A DNA stretch of 64,000 nucleotides, from assembly GCA_034620365.1 (NCBI GenBank), contig JAQGEQ010000287.1:434001-498000 (forward strand), in the 5' to 3' direction. Position numbers and translations under genes: made by a program. The notes below the pieces were generated by a model, which was not told the DNA's origin, ran no database searches, and was given only the letters and a program-made list of their open reading frames with translations. Source of the DNA: Pegea sp. RAD2-039 (Eukaryota; Chordata; Thaliacea; Salpida; Salpidae). How positions within the stretch are numbered: the first letter of the stretch is position 1; each line of letters opens with the position of its first letter. Below, in pieces: positions 58,301-64,000 of this stretch.

Positions 58301-60327
58301 TGCTAAGAATACAAAGTTTTACTTTTATAAACATTCATTTCTCAGAAAGCTTTCTTTTGTTTGAAGCATATAAATATTTATATAATCATTAGATTCATTT
58401 GATAATAGTGTATAAAGTACATCTAGTTATATTTCAACATTTTTTAAGCCATTTTGTTGCGTTTGGTTTGTATTTGTTTTTACATTTATTTATTTTATAA
58501 GCAATCTGATGAAAATCTTGATAAACAGTTAGATCTAAGTTTATATGAAGAATATTTGTTTCAAATTCTATAAATATTTTTTCATAAACATACTTTTCTT
58601 ATTGTTTGTTGAAACAAGTATATATATGAGAAATATTATGAAGAGTTTATAGGTTTTAACTTCTAAAACACTTTCTTTATAGAACTTGACTCATTTTTGC
58701 CAAAACTTAATTTTAACTCAAAAATTCTCCTTATAGATTTTAATTTAAAAACATTTTTTTCTTTAAATATTCGCCTTTGTCACCCGGAAATTTAGTTATA
58801 AGTTGGCAGTTGAGTTTAAGATAAAGTAATTAGCTTCTGAAGTTGTTTGATTTTATCAAATTTTGTTGTCATTTGGAATCAGTTAAAAGGGAATTTAATG
58901 GCAAAATGTAAACGTTAAGCAATCAAAAACATGTTAGAGTTCAATTTATCTTCGTTCATTTACTGAAAATATGTTTTGGTTCAGTTTAAAGTGCAATTTA
59001 AGCCAACTATTTATTGGTAATTTAAGCTGCTCTATAAGTTATGAGGTCTAATCACAAGAAGTGTCAATTTGCTAGATGACACGCATTAGCTAAATTATCA
59101 AAATTCTACAAATGTTTTTACATTTTTGGATAATTTTAATTTTAAGGTAAACCTCTTTAATAAAAAACTTCTTACAATATTAAAATTTTACAATATGAAA
59201 TTCTAGAAATTAGTTGCTGACGAAAATTGAATTAATTTGTAATAATTTACTTGTCTTATCATTTTTAATTCATTTTATATTTCATAATAAATTTCCTTAA
59301 GATAATAGATAAAAGATACTTTTAGACATAATAATAAACCAAATTTATAATCTAGTATATTAGAGTCGGATAAGTTAAACAAAACTTACCATTGTTAGAG
59401 AATGAGGGTTATTAGACATTACTGCTGGTAGAGGATTTATCGAAACACACTTCTTTCCGTTTACATGAGAGCTGAAAAATATAAGTTGTACTTTTTATAC
59501 CTATAAACGATCACTTATATTATGAACTCTCTATTACAATTATGACGTAATAACACCATATGAAAAGTTACCAAAATTTCTTATTTGAATTTATTCTGAA
59601 AATCATTTTTTCACAAAACTAAGTATAGTGGATAAAGTCTAGAAAATATACAATTAAAAGCTATAAGCAGCTTTAGTAAAGAAATATTCACACGATGGTT
59701 CTTTTTTATAAGAATTTTATGATTTAGCAACTAAATATATGATGCTTTGAATATTATTAATAATTTGTTACCAATAAAGACTAAAAGATTAACAAGTTTT
59801 ACAAAAACAATATCGAATTATTCTCAATTTTTTTGACATTTTTATAAAAATAACAGCTCATTTATAAACAACTTTATCTTTTAAATTTTAGTGATTACCT
59901 TAGAGATCCTGAATGAGAAAATCTTCTCCCACATTTCTTACAAGAGTAAGGTTTCTCACCGGTGTGAGTGTTCAGATGTTCGTTTAAATGGTGCCGAAGC
60001 TTAAATGTCTTTTCACAAAACTTACACTTATGCTTTTTCACAACTGAAAATTTAACATAATAGCTAATAAATAAAATCTGAATTTCTAAAGCAATTGAAC
60101 AAACATGAGAACTTTTTCAACTTAACTTATAATAATATGAAATGCAATTAACTAGATTTTTGAATAAAATTAACAACTGTTATGTTCCATAAAATATAAT
60201 CAAGACTTCACACAAACGTAAGTAAAATTTGTGTAAAAATACCTTTATTAAGTGTCGTGTCATGTGATTTCAAATGTCGATTCAGAGTTTTTATATTTGC
60301 ATAATCCTTTCCGCATATTGTACACTT
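43313..60327 (-). CDS. ZEB/zfh-1 family zinc-finger transcription factor, 5' part missing
   Basis: Eighteen exons join in frame to 794 residues: 60327-60243, 60043-59899, 59471-59390, 56713-56577, 53676-53486, 53260-53236, 48420-48347, 47322-47219, 47136-46867, 46736-46652, 46306-46242, 46118-46054, 45451-45412, 45302-45119, 45063-44827, 44676-44542, 43832-43740, 43680-43313. The first three give the N-terminal finger cluster: [28 protein letters not shown] and the unusual C2HC finger [16 protein letters not shown]. Exons 15-17 give the C-terminal cluster ([37 protein letters not shown], then FSQHKNHR), which is diagnostic for ZEB. ZEB proteins are nuclear repressors binding paired E-boxes through both clusters and controlling mesenchymal, muscle and neural fates. 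EEALDLRG in exon 10 recalls the CtBP-binding PLDLS motif. A full homeodomain is not visible. The C-terminus is Ser/Pro-rich. At least one finger-bearing 5' exon should lie above 60327. Confidence 0.9.
47323..48346. other. ZEB intron with a CpG-rich patch and C10 run
   Basis: Between ZEB exons 7 and 8. Positions 47594-47865 carry about 18 CpG dinucleotides by eye, including several CGCG clusters, and a run of ten C (47788-47797), in a genome otherwise poor in CpG. No ORF of note. It could be an internal promoter or an inserted element. Confidence 0.45.
48421..53235. other. Large ZEB intron (about 4.8 kb)
   Basis: No exon of ZEB recognised. Two minus-strand frames (49641-49432 and 49293-49027) are slightly less AT-rich but match nothing and may be remains of an inserted element. 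A perfect 22-bp palindrome lies at 50523-50544. Confidence 0.4.
50523..50544. repeat. Perfect 22-bp palindrome
   Basis: Each half reads AAGGTTTTCAA towards the centre and the two arms match without mismatch. It could be the end of a small DNA transposon, a protein-binding site or chance; no target-site duplication was recognised. Confidence 0.7.
53677..56576. other. ZEB intron with less AT-rich segments
   Basis: A 2.9 kb intron. Segments at about 54240-54370 and 54890-55045 are less AT-rich than the surroundings. Overlapping frames of 63-80 codons on both strands occur at 54803-55106, with no family I could recognise. They may derive from an old transposon. No ZEB exon is supported here. Confidence 0.35.
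56714..59389. other. ZEB intron between the N-terminal finger cluster and the linker
   Basis: A 2.7 kb AT-rich intron flanked by phase 0 exons. No exon recognised; a missed phase 0-0 exon is possible because part of the family's usual linker and homeodomain is unaccounted for. Confidence 0.35.
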
Positions 60328-63300
60328 CTGAAATCATGTAGAAGTTTAAATCAGTGTTATTATGCAATAACCACAAATACTTGATTATCCTATAATCAAT
60401 TAGTGCAGATTATTGAAATATTTATATAAAATGACAACGTGCTAATTTCTACTAGTACAACATGCTGTAATATCTTTTATAAATTACACGCACTGTCTAC
60501 AAGTTTGATCTAACAATTAGTTAAGCAAATAGCAGCACAAGTATTGTTTAAGATATCCACAGGGAAATATTTGAGATAAAAATATATTCGTCAACAAACT
60601 GTAGCTCCAAAAGCATAATAGAGCTTGTAAATGCTACAAATAAAGATAAGTTAGGAAAGAATTGATTTAGTTGTTAACAGCTGTAATATAAATATAATTG
60701 TTCATAAGTTACTTTAATTATATGAAGTCTAACTAATGTCAATTAGTTATTCTTTCTACTAGTGGTCGATTACACAGAAGTCAGCTAAGTAATTAAATTC
60801 AAAAGAATTCAATTGTTGAGAGAATATAACAAAAGATGTCTGAATGCAAATATTCCATTAGGAGATAAATTATGTGATTGGCTAAAACTCTTTTTTTAAA
60901 TACGTTTCTTCAGATGTCATACTTAATGATGAATTAAGTAAAAACCAACAATATCTTACAAACCTCCCTTAAGTAAAATGTGAAAATTTGTTGTCGCTTA
61001 CTCCAACGAAATGAACCATAAAACGAATCAGATGACAACATGATAAAAAGTTTTATGTTTTGAATATACAAAAGTTTAAAATAATCACGACAACTCTTTT
61101 TTCAATAAAAAACAATTCAAATGAAGATGAAATGAAAATGAAAGTGTGATCTGATGCAGGGTAACAAAATGTAAAATGACTTTTTAGTTTTTGTAAAATA
61201 TTTTTTGATAATGATATGTTAATGAAACATGACAATTAAAAAACTAAAACAAGCAAACTAAAATCATTTACAAAAATGATGTTTCAGTCAATGAAAGATC
61301 TAAATATAAAAACAGCTCCAAAAATAACAATTTTTGAGTCAGACTTCTTAAAAAAACAGAAAGCGTTATATGAGAGGTTTATTCCTTTTAAATGATAAAA
61401 AAAACTTGTACTAAAAAATGAAAAACTCTAACCAAAAAAATCAACTAACGCTATCCTATCTCTTGGTGAGCTGGTGGTATCACTGAAAACGAAAGAAAAA
61501 CTGATAAAAGAAAAAACCTGAGTAAAACTATGAAGATCATGGGAAAGATTACTAAAGCAATATGGATGATGAGCTTATGACTAGAAAAGATGAAACTGAT
61601 GGTGCTACATGCAATGAATGGGAAGAAATTTGTGAAATTTGTTCTTATATACATCAACACAGTTGTGATTTAAAGAACCCTTGGGACAAACGAACTGATA
61701 TTTATGTCTGTTGATCCTAGCGAGCTATAGATTAATCTGTAGGTTTCTTTTAACCGCTTATGACTGGTATTTCAGCCAACTATCGCACATTCTTATGCAA
61801 GTTTTAATGATATGAAACGCTTAAAAAAATTATTCAAGAACAACTGAATCATTTATTCAATTACAGCTGTTCACAATCAACAATTTCTACATTCGACAAC
61901 AAGACAGTAATAAGAGATGATGTAACTTTCATTTCTTAAGGGTGGACATACAAAGCTTCTATTTAACTTATTATTAAAGGTGATACTAAACTATACTTTT
62001 CATTTTACATATTTTTTAACCATTTAACTAAAAGCTCACTTTAGCATGTAATGTTATAAATCTGCTGGTTTTAAAATACACTGTCGTGAAAATAATTTAA
62101 GATTTTCACGTGATTCTGATGCTATTATTACAACCAACAACATGTCAAAGCAGATAACTGTCTACTTTTGGAATTAATACTTCTAAAAAAGGTCAGTAAG
62201 CAGTTTATTATTATATTAACTTTTATTTACTTGACTAATTACAAAACTTTGGGTTATTTTCACATTTTATCATTGGTTAAATCTGTTATCATTATTGTTT
62301 TAAATGTATTTCATATTAACAGAGTTTTTAGAAATTAGAAGACAAAAAAGATGAAAATTTTGTCAATTGATTTCTATCAATATGTCCAAATGTTTTAAAC
62401 AAAAATAGCCGAAAACAACCAAATTAATCATTTTTTTTTGTTTAAAAACATCATCCATCAATCTTTACTATCATTAGTTTAGATGCAAATATTATTCAAG
62501 TTCTGACGTATAAACTTACTTGCTTTAACAAACTATTTTTGAACGAATAAGATTTACAAAATGATAAAAATAAAGCGCAGCTTGTGAATGTAGTACGACA
62601 CCTAATGTTGGTTTTTATTTCTATATAAATTTCTTCTTTGATAATGATCAACTAAAGCATATATTTTAATTGATATATCACTAATTGAGTTTACAGTAAT
62701 TAAACAAATAAACAAAAAATTATTACTTAAATTATGTTTCAATAATAAAGTAATGTTGAATAGATTCAAATAATAAAAACGGTTTGAAAATTATAACTCT
62801 TTTGATTATTAAAAGATTACCCAAATATAGTGGCAACTAAAATTTATTCTATAAAAGAATAACTAGCATATATATAATATTTAGAGAGTTTTGTTTAAAA
62901 TCTTATTCTATATTAATTTATCTTATGAATGACATTATCTTTACATATGTTAAAAAGAAAGAAAAAATAGACATGAGAATTTGAAAACATTACAAGGCAA
63001 TATAAAACAAATGTATTAATCAGAGGCAATTGTTGTATGAATTTGCAATTTATGTCTAACATTTCTTGCTCTTTAAATATATAAAAATTATTTATCAAAA
63101 ATGTATAAGAGAAATTACATTAAATTTAATTTTATGGGTGTGTTTTGACTTTAAAATTGCTTTTATGATTATATAAACAAACAATTTAGTAAAGTATATT
63201 AGATTTCACAAGTATATTTTATAAATTATGTAACGTGCTTATGAACAACTAAATAGCCATAAATGTTACTGGCTATAAATAGAGAAAACATAATTGTTTT

Positions 63301-64000
63301 CTAATATACTATTTTAAAATCAAAAGTTAATAAAATTATTTTTAGAGCTTATTACATTTGAATTATAAAATTGTGTATAAATATAATCGTGATTTGCTTT
63401 AATCCACAAACAATGAATCCTTATTATTTAACGTATTTTGCAAACATTAAAATTCTTGAAACAAAAGTGATTTATCAAAGCTTTCTCTAATTGATTACCA
63501 AGCTTCAAAATATTCCAGAAGCAATATAAAGAAATCATTTGACTAACTTGCGAAAGAAGTATTTTAAGAAAATCTGACTCGAACAAAAATGTTCTTTAAT
63601 GCGGTTTGCTAAAAAATAGATAATTTAAAATAAATGAATTATTTTTGTAATCGCAGAATTTTTTTTCTTTACAAATTAAAATTTTTCCAACAAACAATTT
63701 GATTGAAAATTTATTTATTGCAACCTCAAACATATTTAAAAGCATACTAAAAAGTTTAATAAAAACATATCTTGAAAAATCAATAAAACTAGAATTATGA
63801 CACATCAAGTAATATAGTTATGTTAATCTTACAAATATATCCTTCAAAAACAAATCTAGCATGAATTGAAAAAATCTTTAATTTGCTTTAAAAATCATAC
63901 AAAAACTAAACAATTCAAAATTAGTTTTATAAGAATTAAATCTTTTAGCTTACAAATTTTATGTTTCACAGTTAAAGTGATTTTGAACTTGGAGCATATA
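60328..64000. other. Upstream ZEB intron(s) or 5' region
   Basis: The first visible ZEB exon starts after an acceptor at 60328-60330, so the 5' exons lie here or beyond the window. One candidate small exon on the minus strand is 61482-61450: it follows a strong pyrimidine tract and CAG, encodes DTTSSPRDRIA and ends at GTTAGT. Its phase (2-2) does not join directly to 60327 (phase 0), so another exon would be needed. Nothing else supported. Confidence 0.3.

Overview
The window is a piece of an AT-rich animal nuclear genome. Seven multidomain eukaryotic genes could be rebuilt by joining exons across about 70 GT-AG introns, with reading phase carried through every join. The domain set (annexin, CALCOCO/TAX1BP1-type SKICH, CINP, B-box/coiled coil, CUB-EGF-Sushi-TM, ZEB/zfh-1) is metazoan. 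The standard genetic code fits. I cannot place the species; an invertebrate with both very short (about 51-60 nt) and kilobase-sized introns is the safest statement.

Layout from left to right: the 5' part of an annexin gene (minus, 1693-4531); a secreted GH16 beta-1,3-glucanase with two C-terminal X8-like glucan-binding modules (plus, 6848-9744); scraps of an LDL-receptor-A-like gene (plus, about 10296-10722); a SKICH plus coiled-coil selective-autophagy-receptor-like gene (minus, 12467-16370) whose second intron holds a dead non-LTR reverse transcriptase; a GC-rich island (17556-17935) followed by a signal-peptide-bearing small ORF (18123-18293); a CINP homologue (plus, 19216-19818) only 139 bp upstream of a seven-bladed propeller-like gene (plus, 19958-22408); a tRNA-Ser(GCU)-derived pseudogene (minus, about 22880-22945); a 6 kb gene-poor stretch; a RING-less double B-box protein (plus, 29142-32507); a 20-exon CUB-EGF(15)-Sushi-transmembrane receptor (plus, 34307-40866); and most of a ZEB/zfh-1 transcription factor (minus, 43313 to at least 60327, N-terminal exons not found).

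The genes do not form one pathway, and most spacing is that of an ordinary animal genome. The exception is CINP and the propeller gene, which lie head to tail with splice-acceptor-like sites just before both start codons. This suggests, without proving, a trans-spliced polycistronic unit. The most unusual protein is the GH16-X8-X8 enzyme; X8 modules are known mainly from plant and fungal glucan-handling proteins. The CUB-EGF receptor carries Notch-type O-glucose and O-fucose consensus sites on most EGF repeats, one EGF per phase 1-1 exon. The ZEB gene keeps both zinc-finger clusters, while the homeodomain between them is at best a fragment.

All exon boundaries were read by eye from splice consensus and phase. 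Start codons, UTRs and terminal exons are the least certain parts.
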